This document shows positions 7,936 through 16,602 of a stretch of DNA of 64,000 nucleotides, one piece after another (the first letter of the stretch is position 1; every line of letters starts with the position of its first letter). The notes under the pieces are model-generated. The model was given only the letters and a program-made list of their open reading frames with translations. It was not told the origin of the DNA and ran no database searches. The stretch spans positions 264,363 to 328,362 of the forward strand of contig NZ_LMGJ01000003.1 in NCBI RefSeq assembly GCF_001427385.1, in the 5' to 3' direction. A program made the translations under genes and the position numbers. Origin of the DNA: Mesorhizobium sp. Root157. GTDB taxonomy: Bacteria > Pseudomonadota > Alphaproteobacteria > Rhizobiales > Rhizobiaceae.

Positions 7936-8100
7936 ATGACGACCGGGATTGAAAAGCAGCCGCCGACAATGCTTTGGACGCCATGGGGTGGGCAAAGAAT
8001 CTTGCAGCCGGGCGAGAAGTTTGCTGCCCTGCGGGTGCTCGCCAGGAAACTGCGGACTGGCCGCAGGGCCAGGGCCCTGCGCAAACAACCAGCGAATTGA
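7936..8100 (+). CDS. Small basic hypothetical protein (54 residues)
   Basis: A short frame starting MTTGIEKQPPTMLWTPWGG and ending in a strongly basic tail rich in Arg and Lys. The ATG is preceded by GGAGGACAGGCA, a textbook ribosome-binding site at good spacing, and upstream lie three perfect palindromes, which together make a real gene likely. There is no signal peptide and no membrane segment; two Trp flank a T-P motif and Arg/Lys dominate the second half. I do not recognise the family. It converges on soeC with only 19 bases between the stop codons. A nucleic-acid or membrane-surface binding role would fit the charge but is a guess. Confidence 0.55.
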   Translation: MTTGIEKQPPTMLWTPWGGQRILQPGEKFAALRVLARKLRTGRRARALRKQPAN

Positions 8101-8119
8101 ATAGTTTACGTTTCTTCGC

Positions 8120-9046
8120 TCATTCGCCGTAATAATTCATGACGGCGTGACGCGCTTCGGCGAAAAACAACCAGCGCTCGGCAAGCACGCCGACTACATG
8201 CGAAAGCATGGCCGCGATTGCCAGACCTGCCGCGAGAAATCCGGACGCTTGTCCGGCGACTGAAAGAACAAGCAACGTCAGAGCCGGCACCACGCCGCCC
8301 AGAACGACTGCGATGGTCCACAACTTGCCGGCATGCTTGCGGGCAATCTTGAAGCCCATCTCACGGGTCAGGTAGTTCTCGGTCATATGCGGCCGCTCGA
8401 ACAGCCGCACCTTGCCGATGGCTCCCAGACCGGTTGCGGTTTCAGGCGTCGAGATCGGTACGAGCGCCTGCATGTTTCGACGCCACGCAGCTTTGACGGC
8501 CCATGCCGCTGCAAGCGCCGCGATTGCCAGCCAAGCCAGAAGAGAGGTGTTTCCTGCCCCTGCAAAGCCAAAGGCGCTCGCGACGACGAGGCCGCCGGCG
8601 GCGGAGAAGAGAAGGTAGCTGGCCGGCGTCAACGGCGTGTGCCAGGCCTGCACGGATTTGAGCGAGGTGTAGATCATCGCCGTGCAAAACACCGTGCCGA
8701 GGCTGAGCAGCGAGCCGGCGAGACCAGGCAAGGCCAGATAACGGCTTTCGATCACGCTGGCCCAAGCCGACCAGACAAGCGGCACGAAGGTGACGATGGC
8801 CATCACGCCCTCGCGCGACAGCCAGCTTGAACGCCATTGCGAAAGCGCCCGCCATGCGCGCTGAGGATTGCCGAGATGCAAGGTCGAGGCCAGCAGGCCG
8901 CCGGAAATCAGCACCAAAGCAAGGATGTAAGCGGCCTTCGCGGCAAGCGCGGCAGGATCGAGCAAGCCGAGCCCGAGGACGGCCGCAAGCCCATAGCCGA
9001 GCCCTGACAGCGTGGTGAAGACGATGATCGAAGGCGCGGGATGCAT
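8120..9046 (-). CDS. soeC: Membrane anchor subunit of sulfite dehydrogenase (SoeC, DmsC family)
   Basis: A 308-residue polytopic protein with about eight membrane segments and the DmsC-type layout, starting MHPAPSIIVFTTLSGLGYG and containing STLHLGNPQRAWRALSQWRSSWLSREG-like motifs characteristic of DMSO reductase anchor subunits. It would anchor the SoeAB catalytic pair to the inner membrane and pass electrons to quinone. It is the last gene of soeABC, 38 bases after soeB. DmsC-type anchors also serve other molybdoenzymes, so the specific call depends on SoeA. Confidence 0.82.
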   Translation of the reverse strand: MHPAPSIIVFTTLSGLGYGLAAVLGLGLLDPAALAAKAAYILALVLISGGLLASTLHLGNPQRAWRALSQWRSSWLSREGVMAIVTFVPLVWSAWASVIESRYLALPGLAGSLLSLGTVFCTAMIYTSLKSVQAWHTPLTPASYLLFSAAGGLVVASAFGFAGAGNTSLLAWLAIAALAAAWAVKAAWRRNMQALVPISTPETATGLGAIGKVRLFERPHMTENYLTREMGFKIARKHAGKLWTIAVVLGGVVPALTLLVLSVAGQASGFLAAGLAIAAMLSHVVGVLAERWLFFAEARHAVMNYYGE

Positions 9047-9084
9047 GGGTCAGGCGGCCTTCGTGCGCGATGATTCCGGGAAAG

Positions 9085-9846
9085 TCATATCCTGTCCAGC
9101 ATGTCGTCGAGCCAGGCGAAGAAGCCGGTCGCGCCGGTGGTGTCTTCCCTGGGCAGCGGTGGCGTTGCGGAGAGCGCCGTGCGCGGGCGCGGCGGCAGAT
9201 ATTTGTTGACGGGGCGGGTGCCCTGCTCCGGCATGAGGTCGATGCCGCCGCGTTCGGCAACCATGATCGACACTGCCGAATGCGGGTCCGAAAAATCGCC
9301 GAAATGGCGTGCATTGACCGGACAGGTACGCACGCAAGCCGGTTGGCGGTCGACCTCCTCCAGCGTCTCGTTGTAGATGCGGTCGACGCATAGCGTGCAT
9401 TTCTTCATGACGCCGGCGGCAAGGTCCATCTCGCGCGCGCCGTACGGGCAAGCCCAGGCGCAAAGACCGCAGCCGATGCACATATTCTCGTCGACCAGCA
9501 CGATACCGTCTTCGGCGCGCTTGTAGGATGCGCCGGTCGGGCAGACTGTGACGCAAGGGGCGTCGTCGCAATGCAGGCAGGATTTGGGGAAATGGACGAT
9601 GCGCGCATCACCCGCCTCGCCAACCACTTCGCCGCCTTCTGGCACCACTTCGAATGTGTGCACGCGGTTCAGCCAGGCGCCGGAGACGTCGGCTCCGTAA
9701 GGGGCCTGATCCGAAAGCGCCGAGCCGTAGCCGCCGGTGTTCCACTCCTTGCAGTTGACCACGCAGGCGTGACAGCCGACGCAAACGTCGAGATCGATGA
9801 CAAGGCCGAGCTTCTTTGGCGGGGAAACGGAGGGGAGAGAGGTCAC
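9085..9846 (-). CDS. soeB: Iron-sulfur subunit of sulfite dehydrogenase (SoeB)
   Basis: A 253-residue electron-transfer protein with four Cys clusters in the order typical of DmsB/PsrB/SoeB: CVGCHACVVNC, CLHCDDAPCVTVC, CIGCGLCAWAC, and CTLCVDRI with CVRTC further on. These should bind four [4Fe-4S] clusters linking the molybdenum subunit to the membrane anchor. I place the start at the GTG at 9844-9846, giving MTSLPSVSPPKKL; AGGAG lies eight bases upstream, and the start overlaps the soeA stop as GTGA. A GTG three codons further upstream is too close to that ribosome-binding site. There is no Tat or Sec signal, consistent with a cytoplasmic face. Confidence 0.88.
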   Translation of the reverse strand: MTSLPSVSPPKKLGLVIDLDVCVGCHACVVNCKEWNTGGYGSALSDQAPYGADVSGAWLNRVHTFEVVPEGGEVVGEAGDARIVHFPKSCLHCDDAPCVTVCPTGASYKRAEDGIVLVDENMCIGCGLCAWACPYGAREMDLAAGVMKKCTLCVDRIYNETLEEVDRQPACVRTCPVNARHFGDFSDPHSAVSIMVAERGGIDLMPEQGTRPVNKYLPPRPRTALSATPPLPREDTTGATGFFAWLDDMLDRI

Positions 9847-12689
9847 GACGTCCACTCCTGCCCATAGCGCAGTTCATCGGGATGCGGCTCCGGGCCGGGC
9901 CGCGCCACGGCGGGGAATTGCGGCTCGCTGTTCGACGCAGGATCGGCCTTTTCGATGCGGACGCGAAGGTCGTACCAGGCGGCCTGGCCGGTGATCGGAT
10001 CGGAGTTCGACCAGCGCATGCCGTCTTCCCGCGGCGGAAGAAGCTCATGGATCAAGTGATTGAGCAGGAATCCTTTTTTCGCCTCGGGAGCGCCCTTGTC
10101 CAGGCCCCATGCGCCCTTGCGCTTGCCGATGGCGTTCCACGTCCACAGCGTCGAGGAATTGACCGCTTCCATGCGCGCGACCTCGACCTTGATGCGGCCG
10201 TGGTGGGAAATCACCCAGACCCAGTCGCCGTCATCGAGGCTCAGTTCATCGCACAGAGGACCCGGCACATAGAGCGGGTTTTTGGTATGGATCTGGCGCA
10301 GCCACGCATTCATCGAGCCCCAGGAATGATACATCGCGGCGGGCCGCTGCGTGATCGCGTGATAGGGGTATTCGGTGCGGTCGATCAGCGCTTCGCCGAG
10401 TGGGCGATACCAGTCCGGCAGCGGATCGAAGGCTTCGAGGATGCGCTGGCGATGCGTCTGCGGCGCATGCGGTTCGCGCAGGCCCTGCGCCGACAGGCGA
10501 AATTTCTGCAGCGATTCCTGATAGAGCTGGAAAATCACCGGCTGGGGCGTGTCGAAGAAGCCCATGCGCACGGCAAAATCCTGATAGGCCTGATTGGCGT
10601 GCTTGAAGAACTGCGCTTCCATCGGGATATGCGTGGAGAAGAACGAGCCGTTGTCGATGTAGCGCTTCAGTTGGTCCCGATTGGCGGCACCGCGCCCTGC
10701 CCGGTCGCCGTTGGAGCCGCGAAAGCCGGCCAAGGGACCGATGCCGGGCCGGCGCTCGTGGCGCACGATATAGTCGGCATAGTCCTTGTAGAGCGGCTTG
10801 CCGTGGTTGTCGGCAAATCCGGGCAGTCTGAGGCGGGCGCCGAGATCGATGAGCACGCTCTGGAAAGCGCGCACGTCGCGGTCGGGCTGAAGGACCGGCC
10901 AGCGTATGGCATCCTGTACGGCGTCCGGCTCGGAGATCGGCCGGTCGAGCAGGGAGATGCAGTCGTAGCGCTCGAGATAGGTGGTGTCCGGCAGGACCAG
11001 GTCGGCATAAGCGACCATTTCGGAAGCGTAGGCGTCGGAATAGATGATCTTCGGGATGCGGTATTCGCCGGTTTTCTCGTCCTTGTCCTCCAGCATCTTG
11101 ATGACGCCGGCGGTGTTCATCGACGAGTTCCACGCCATGTTGGCCATGTAGAGGAACAGAACATCGACCGGATACGGATCGCCGGCGTGGGCATTGGCGA
11201 TGACCATGTGCATGGCGCCGTGGACGGCAAACGGGGCATCCCACGAAAACGCCTTGTCGATGCGCGTCGGCTGGCCGTCGGCGTCGATCAGCATGTCTTC
11301 CGGTCCGCGCGGGAAGCCCAGATGCGGCCCCGACATCGGCTTGTTGGAGCCGAAATGCTCGGCCCGGCCATGCGGGGTCGGATGCGCCCCGACCGGTTTC
11401 GGATAAGGCGGCTCGAAGCGGAAGCCGCCGGGGCAATCGACCGCGCCGATCAGCACCTGCAATATGTGCAGGGCGCGCGTCGTCTGGAAACCGTTGGAAT
11501 GAGCGGAGAGGCCGCGCATGGCATGGAAGGACACCGGGCGGCCGATGTAGGCCTGATGGCGCTCGCCGTTGGTGTCCGTCCACGGCTGGTCGATGCTGAT
11601 TGCCTCATCGAAGGCGACGCGGGCGATCTCGGAAGCGAGGCCACGGATGGTCTCGGCTGAAATGCCGGTCTCGGCGGCGACGTTCTCGGGGGCGTATCTT
11701 TCGTCCAGATATTTCTCTGCGAGCAACTGGAAGGACGGAACGGCAAAACGGCCGTCCTCAAGCCGGACGCGTCCGGACAGCGCCGCCCGCGCGCCCCTGG
11801 TGCCGAAAGGCACGACCTGCTCCGTCACAGTTTCATGGATGAGCGTCTTGCCCTCGCCGTCACGGGCGAACAGGCCGTGATCGGCCGTGCCGGGTGCATC
11901 GATCACCAGCCAGGTGGCGTTGGAGTAGCGGACCAGATAATCGACGTCGATCTTGCGCGCTTTCAGAAGCTCATGGACGACCGACAGGATCATCAGCCCG
12001 TCGGTGCCGGGGCGGATGCCGATCCAGTTGTCGGCCACGGCCGAATAGCCGGTGCGCACCGGATTGACCGAAACGAAGCGCGCACCGCGCTGCTTCAGCT
12101 TGGCGATGCCCATCTTGATCGGGTTGGAATCGTGATCTTCGGCAACGCCGAACATGACGAACAGCTTGGTGCGGTCCCAGTCAGGCGCGCCGAATTCCCA
12201 GAACGCCCCGCCGATGGTCATGATGCCGGCGGCGGCCATGTTGACCGAGCAAAAGCCGCCATGGGCGGCATAGTTCGGCGTGCCATATTGCTGCGCCCAG
12301 TAGCCGGTCAGCGATTGCGACTGGTCGCGCCCGGTGAAGAAGGCAAGCTTCTTAGGATCGGTGTTGCGCACCTCGCCCAGCCAGCCGGTGGCGATGGACA
12401 GCGCCTCTTCCCACGAGATTTCCTGGAACTCGCCGGAGCCGCGCGGGCCGACGCGCTTCAGCGGCGCGCGCAGACGAGCCGGCGCATAATGCTGCATGAT
12501 GCCGGCCGAACCCTTGGCGCACAAAACGCCCTTGTTGACCGGATGATCGCGGTTGCCCTCGATGTAGCGGATCTTGCCGTCCTTGATGTGGACGTTGATG
12601 CCACAACGGCAGGCGCACATGTAGCATGTGGTCTTGCGGACTTCGTCGGCAACCGGCCTTGAAAGCGCAACCCGCTCCCTGGGTTTCAT
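9843..12689 (-). CDS. soeA: Molybdopterin-guanine-dinucleotide subunit of sulfite dehydrogenase (SoeA)
   Basis: A 948-residue DMSO-reductase-family protein. The N-terminal [4Fe-4S] ligands are Cys22, Cys25, Cys29 and Cys57 (TCYMCACRCGINV...GVLCAKG). Cys147 in HGGFCSVN is the likely molybdenum ligand. The very conserved start region (IKDGKIRYIEGNRDHPVNKG) and the soeABC order fit the quinone-reducing, cytoplasmic sulfite-oxidising enzyme described in Allochromatium and found in roseobacters. No twin-arginine signal precedes the cluster, in keeping with that location. It would oxidise sulfite to sulfate, for example sulfite released from taurine or other sulfonates. The ATG at 12687-12689 has GAGGAG upstream; a TTG two codons earlier is an alternative. 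Related enzymes (polysulfide or thiosulfate reductases) share the architecture, so the substrate is likely but not proven. Confidence 0.8.
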   Translation of the reverse strand: MKPRERVALSRPVADEVRKTTCYMCACRCGINVHIKDGKIRYIEGNRDHPVNKGVLCAKGSAGIMQHYAPARLRAPLKRVGPRGSGEFQEISWEEALSIATGWLGEVRNTDPKKLAFFTGRDQSQSLTGYWAQQYGTPNYAAHGGFCSVNMAAAGIMTIGGAFWEFGAPDWDRTKLFVMFGVAEDHDSNPIKMGIAKLKQRGARFVSVNPVRTGYSAVADNWIGIRPGTDGLMILSVVHELLKARKIDVDYLVRYSNATWLVIDAPGTADHGLFARDGEGKTLIHETVTEQVVPFGTRGARAALSGRVRLEDGRFAVPSFQLLAEKYLDERYAPENVAAETGISAETIRGLASEIARVAFDEAISIDQPWTDTNGERHQAYIGRPVSFHAMRGLSAHSNGFQTTRALHILQVLIGAVDCPGGFRFEPPYPKPVGAHPTPHGRAEHFGSNKPMSGPHLGFPRGPEDMLIDADGQPTRIDKAFSWDAPFAVHGAMHMVIANAHAGDPYPVDVLFLYMANMAWNSSMNTAGVIKMLEDKDEKTGEYRIPKIIYSDAYASEMVAYADLVLPDTTYLERYDCISLLDRPISEPDAVQDAIRWPVLQPDRDVRAFQSVLIDLGARLRLPGFADNHGKPLYKDYADYIVRHERRPGIGPLAGFRGSNGDRAGRGAANRDQLKRYIDNGSFFSTHIPMEAQFFKHANQAYQDFAVRMGFFDTPQPVIFQLYQESLQKFRLSAQGLREPHAPQTHRQRILEAFDPLPDWYRPLGEALIDRTEYPYHAITQRPAAMYHSWGSMNAWLRQIHTKNPLYVPGPLCDELSLDDGDWVWVISHHGRIKVEVARMEAVNSSTLWTWNAIGKRKGAWGLDKGAPEAKKGFLLNHLIHELLPPREDGMRWSNSDPITGQAAWYDLRVRIEKADPASNSEPQFPAVARPGPEPHPDELRYGQEWTS

Positions 12690-12815
12690 CGGCAATGCTC
12701 TCCTCGCCGTGACTCGTAGCGAGGTGCGCTCAGAAAGGGAATGCCAGAAACAAGCAATTCAAGGCAAACTTTTCCCAATCAGAAGCGCCATTTGAGCATG
12801 ACGATCCGCCTGCCC

Positions 12816-13247
12816 TCAGTTGGTGACGACAATACGCGTATTGCCCATGCCGACCTCGCGCACCAGCGAATAGAAGGTGGCCGCGTTGGCGGTTTGCAGA
12901 CGCACGCAGCCGTGCGAGGCCGGACGCCCCAGTTGCTTGACCGCACCGGTGCCGTGGACGGCGTAGCCGCCATGGTAGAAGACGGAATAGGGCATCGGCG
13001 ACATGTCGTATTTGCGCGAATACCACATCTTGTGCATGCGCTTGGGCCGCCATGCGCCACGCGGCGTCACGTAGCCGTTGCGGGCAGTCGAGACCTTCCA
13101 CCTGTAGAGGACACGGCCCTGCCGGCTGACGGTCATCGTCTGCTTTGAAATGCTCACTCGTGCTTCGATATTTCCGGCCCAGGATGAAACGGGCGCCGCA
13201 AGCAGCATCGCCGCACACATGGCTGCCATGAGAATGGTCTTTTTCAT
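12816..13247 (-). CDS. Secreted L,D-transpeptidase (YkuD domain)
   Basis: A 143-residue protein with an N-terminal signal peptide (MKKTILMAAMCAAMLLAAPVSSWAG), so it acts in the periplasm. The rest is a minimal YkuD domain with the catalytic motif ASHGCVRL, His112 and Cys114, and an upstream YAVHGTG His. Such enzymes make 3-3 crosslinks in peptidoglycan or attach outer-membrane proteins to it. The frame is open upstream, but the signal peptide and the AGGGGCATGATCTG ribosome-binding region set the start at 13247. It is divergent from the M20 peptidase. Confidence 0.88.
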   Translation of the reverse strand: MKKTILMAAMCAAMLLAAPVSSWAGNIEARVSISKQTMTVSRQGRVLYRWKVSTARNGYVTPRGAWRPKRMHKMWYSRKYDMSPMPYSVFYHGGYAVHGTGAVKQLGRPASHGCVRLQTANAATFYSLVREVGMGNTRIVVTN

Positions 13248-13454
13248 CAGATCATGCCCCTTCCGGTCCGCTGCCTGCAAACTGTCGATGGCTGCGGTGG
13301 TCTTCGCCTTGCGGGACGATAGGGGTGAGTCCTTGCGAAATTGCTGACAGAACGATTGAAAATTTGAAAGATTGCCCGTTTCGGTTGTGCGGCACGGGCA
13401 AGGCCTATGCGTTGCATCTTGCAAAGCGGTAGCGATCCCTGCTCAATTCAGGCC

Positions 13455-14732
13455 ATGAACGAGCGACTCTTCAAAGCCGTCGAGGCTCGCCGCGACGAAG
13501 TCGTGGCGCTGACCGCCGACCTGATCCGTTTTCCGACCGTCAATCCGCCCGGAGAGGCGTACACGCCCTGCGCCGAATATGTCGGGGCCTATCTGAAGAA
13601 ATGCGGTTTCGAGACCGAGTTTATCCGCGGCGAAGGCGCGCCGGGCGACACCGACCGCTATCCGCGCACCAATGTGGTGGCGCGCTTCGACGGGCGCGTG
13701 CCCGGCCCTTGCGTTCACTTCAATTCGCATATCGACGTGGTCGAGGCCGGCGACGGCTGGAGCGTCGATCCGTTCGCGGGGATCGTGAAGGACGGCAAGG
13801 TTTACGGACGCGGCGCCTGTGACATGAAGGGCGGGCTCGCCGCTTCGATCATCGCGGTGCAGGCCTTCATGCAGGTCTATCCGGATTTTCCGGGCGCAAT
13901 CGAGATATCGGGAACGGTGGACGAGGAATCCGGCGGCTTCGGCGGCGTCGCGCATCTGGCCAAGCTCGGCTATTTCTCCAAGCCCAAGGTCGACCACGTC
14001 ATCATTCCGGAACCGCTGAACAAGGACCGCATCTGTCTTGGCCATCGCGGCGTGTGGTGGGCCGAAATCGAGACCAAGGGCGAGATCGCGCACGGCTCGA
14101 TGCCGTTTCTGGGCGACAATGCGGTGCGCCACATGGGCGCCGTGCTGCAGGCCTTCGAAGACGAGCTTTTCCCGGCGCTCGAGCGCAAGACCACCCGCAT
14201 GCCGGTGGTGCCGGAAGGGGCGCGGCGCTCGACCATGAACATCAATTCCATCCATGGCGGCCAGACGGAGGATTTCCGCCCCGGCCTGCCCTCGCCCAAC
14301 GTTCCCGATTCCTGCCGGTTGACCATCGACCGGCGCTTCCTGCTGGAAGAGGACATCGACACGGTCAAGAGCGAAGTGATCTCGATCCTTGACCAGTTGA
14401 AGCGCGAGCGGCCCAAATTCGACTACGACATTCGCGACATCATGGAAGTGCAACCCACCATGACCGAACGCGGCGCGCCGGTGGTCAAGGCTATCGCACA
14501 AGGCATCATGGATGTGTTCGACAGGGAGCCGGATTATGTGATTTCGCCCGGCACCTATGACCAGAAGCACGTCGCGCGGCTGGGCCACCTTTATGATTGC
14601 ATTGCCTACGGCCCCGGCATCCTTGACCTGGCACATCGTCCCGACGAGTGGGTCGGCATCGACGACATGGTGGAATCGGCCAAGGTGATGGCGGCAGGAT
14701 TGAACGTTCTCCTGCGCGGCGGGGCGCAATGA
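13455..14732 (+). CDS. M20 family metallopeptidase (ArgE/DapE-like amidohydrolase)
   Basis: A 425-residue di-zinc hydrolase. Metal-binding signatures are HFNSHIDVVEAGDGW (His and Asp), GRGACDMKGG (bridging Asp) and TVDEESGG (catalytic Glu and metal Glu), with a dimerisation domain in the middle. The family removes acyl or aminoacyl groups from N-acylated amino acids or short peptides; ArgE, DapE and carboxypeptidase-like members cannot be separated by eye. It lies just upstream of, and co-directional with, a dipeptide/oligopeptide ABC transporter, so hydrolysis of imported peptides or N-acyl amino acids is a reasonable inference. The ATG at 13455 gives the family N-terminus; its ribosome-binding site is weak. 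Confidence 0.85.
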   Translation: MNERLFKAVEARRDEVVALTADLIRFPTVNPPGEAYTPCAEYVGAYLKKCGFETEFIRGEGAPGDTDRYPRTNVVARFDGRVPGPCVHFNSHIDVVEAGDGWSVDPFAGIVKDGKVYGRGACDMKGGLAASIIAVQAFMQVYPDFPGAIEISGTVDEESGGFGGVAHLAKLGYFSKPKVDHVIIPEPLNKDRICLGHRGVWWAEIETKGEIAHGSMPFLGDNAVRHMGAVLQAFEDELFPALERKTTRMPVVPEGARRSTMNINSIHGGQTEDFRPGLPSPNVPDSCRLTIDRRFLLEEDIDTVKSEVISILDQLKRERPKFDYDIRDIMEVQPTMTERGAPVVKAIAQGIMDVFDREPDYVISPGTYDQKHVARLGHLYDCIAYGPGILDLAHRPDEWVGIDDMVESAKVMAAGLNVLLRGGAQ

Positions 14733-14855
14733 CGAAGGCAGGGACCGCTTGGCCTGATCGATCTGCCGCAACGCACAATATCGCCGCGGGTAAGGATTTA
14801 CTCGGCTGTCGATCCGCGCTTTGATCCGACCGCCTCGGGAATTGGGAGTCGACCG

Positions 14856-16334
14856 ATGAAATCATGGAAATCGTTTCTTGCCGCCAGCGCATTGACCCTG
14901 GCGTTCGGCACGGCAGCATTTGCGGCGCGCACCGACCTCGTGATCGGCATTCCGCTCGAGCCGCCGCATCTGGACCCGACCGCAGGTGCAGCCGCAGCAA
15001 TCGACGAGGTGCTCTACGCCAATGTGTTCCAAGGCCTGACCCGGATTGGGCCGGCCGGCGAAGTGTTGCCCGATCTTGCCGAAAGCTGGACCATTTCCGA
15101 CGATGGCAAGGCCTACACGTTCAAGCTGCGCACCGGGGTCAAATTTCATGACGGCACCGACTTCAACGCCGACGACGTGAAATTCTCGCTCGACCGGGCT
15201 CGCGCCGATGACTCCGTCAATGCCCAGAAGGCGCTGTTTGCCGCGATCGATACTGTCGAGGTGGTCGACCCGGCCACGGTGAAGGTGTCGCTGAAGACCC
15301 CGCAAGGATCCTTCCTCTACAATATGGGCTGGGGCGATGCGGTGATGGTGGCGCCCGAATCGGCCGCTACCAACAAGGAAAAGCCGATCGGCACCGGCCC
15401 CTTCAAATTCGATAGCTGGGCCAAGGGGTCGGCGATCAAGCTGGTCAAGGCCGATGGCTATTGGGGCGATCCCGTTTTCCTCGACAAGGCAGAATTCCGC
15501 ATCGTGCCGGACGCGGCGGCCGCCGTGCCGGCACTGCTTTCCGGCGACGTCCAGGCCTTCCCGTTCTTCCAGCCTGACGGCGTTGCCCAGATCGAAGGCG
15601 ATCCGCGCTTCAAGGTGGTGGTCGGCGCGACGGAAGGCGAAACGCTTTTGTCGATCAACAACAAGAAGCCGCCCTTCGACCAGCTCAAGGTCAGGCAGGC
15701 GATATCCTACGCGCTCGACCGCAAGGCGATCATCGACGGCGCATCGGCCGGGCTCGGCACACCGATCGGCTCCCACCAGTCGCCGGCCTCGAAAGCCTAT
15801 GTCGACCTGACCGGGGTCTATCCGCATGACGTGGCCAAGGCCAAGGAACTGCTGAAGGAAGCCGGATTCGAAAACGGCATCAAGGCGACGCTGAAACTGC
15901 CACCGCCCTCTTACGCCCGGCTTGGCGGCGAAATCATCGCCTCGCAGCTGCGCGAGGTCGGCATTGACCTGGAGATCATTCCGGTCGAGTGGGCGCAGTG
16001 GCTCGACCAGGTGTTCAAGCAGAAGGACTACGATCTCACCATTGTCTCGCACACCGAGCCGAACGACATCGATATCTATTCGCGCAAGGACTATTACTTC
16101 AATTACGACAACCCTGCCTTCGACAAGGTGATCGAAGAACTCAACCTCACCTCGGACGAGACCAAGCGCAACGAGTTGCTGGGCGAGGCGCAGAAGATCC
16201 TGGCCGACGATGCCGTGGTCGGCTTTCTCTACGAACTGCCCAAGGTCGGCGTGTGGGACGCCAAGCTGGAGGGCATGTGGCAGAACGCACCCATCCAGGC
16301 TAACGACCTGACCAAGGTGAAGTGGGCGGATTAA
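14856..16334 (+). CDS. Peptide/nickel-type ABC transporter substrate-binding protein (SBP_bac_5)
   Basis: A 492-residue periplasmic binding protein with signal peptide MKSWKSFLAASALTLAFG and cleavage after AAFA. The mature protein has family motifs: EPPHLDPTAG at the start, LAESWTISDDGKAYTFKLR, and FHDGTDFNADDVKFSLDRA, all typical of the DppA/OppA family. It captures di- or oligopeptides, or related ligands, for the permeases that follow. GGGAG precedes the ATG. A 268-base gap containing a large inverted repeat separates it from the permease genes, which may let the binding protein be made in excess. Confidence 0.9.
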   Translation: MKSWKSFLAASALTLAFGTAAFAARTDLVIGIPLEPPHLDPTAGAAAAIDEVLYANVFQGLTRIGPAGEVLPDLAESWTISDDGKAYTFKLRTGVKFHDGTDFNADDVKFSLDRARADDSVNAQKALFAAIDTVEVVDPATVKVSLKTPQGSFLYNMGWGDAVMVAPESAATNKEKPIGTGPFKFDSWAKGSAIKLVKADGYWGDPVFLDKAEFRIVPDAAAAVPALLSGDVQAFPFFQPDGVAQIEGDPRFKVVVGATEGETLLSINNKKPPFDQLKVRQAISYALDRKAIIDGASAGLGTPIGSHQSPASKAYVDLTGVYPHDVAKAKELLKEAGFENGIKATLKLPPPSYARLGGEIIASQLREVGIDLEIIPVEWAQWLDQVFKQKDYDLTIVSHTEPNDIDIYSRKDYYFNYDNPAFDKVIEELNLTSDETKRNELLGEAQKILADDAVVGFLYELPKVGVWDAKLEGMWQNAPIQANDLTKVKWAD

Positions 16335-16356
16335 AACCAGACGGACCGCGAGGTTT

Positions 16357-16561
16357 GCGTTCCTCCCCACTCCCCTGTGTCCTGCCGGGCATCTCCCCCT
16401 CAAGGGGGGAGATTGGCGGTTTTTTCAACCGCTCCATTCCTTCAGCGGTGAGGATTTCTTCTTCCGCAACATTGGCGATTGGCGAATGCCGGACGGCTGT
16501 TCCGGTCTCCCCCCTTGAGGGGGAGATGCCCGGCAGGGCAGAGGGGGGTGGGAAGGAGCGC
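16357..16561. repeat. 205-bp intergenic inverted-repeat element inside the peptide transporter operon
   Basis: Two arms face each other: 16357-16412 and 16506-16561. The inner 32 bases of each arm are perfect reverse complements (16381-16412 against 16506-16537); the outer 24 match at 19 positions. Each arm also contains its own smaller palindrome of the type CTCCCCCTCAAGGGGG. The 93-base centre has no gene. Translated frames across it give peptides such as SPLEGEMPGRAEGG, which I recall from spurious short ORFs in Mesorhizobium intergenic repeats. There is no transposase and no obvious target duplication. As RNA it would fold into a long hairpin between the binding-protein and permease cistrons. 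Confidence 0.85.
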
Positions 16562-16602
16562 CGCATAGGTAATTTCACGCAAGCCGCTCTCTTGCGCCGC
16601 CC

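Noticed and set aside
9816..11660. A 614-codon open frame on the plus strand across soeA
   Set aside because: Shadow of the molybdopterin subunit, which shows complete cofactor-binding motifs on the other strand.
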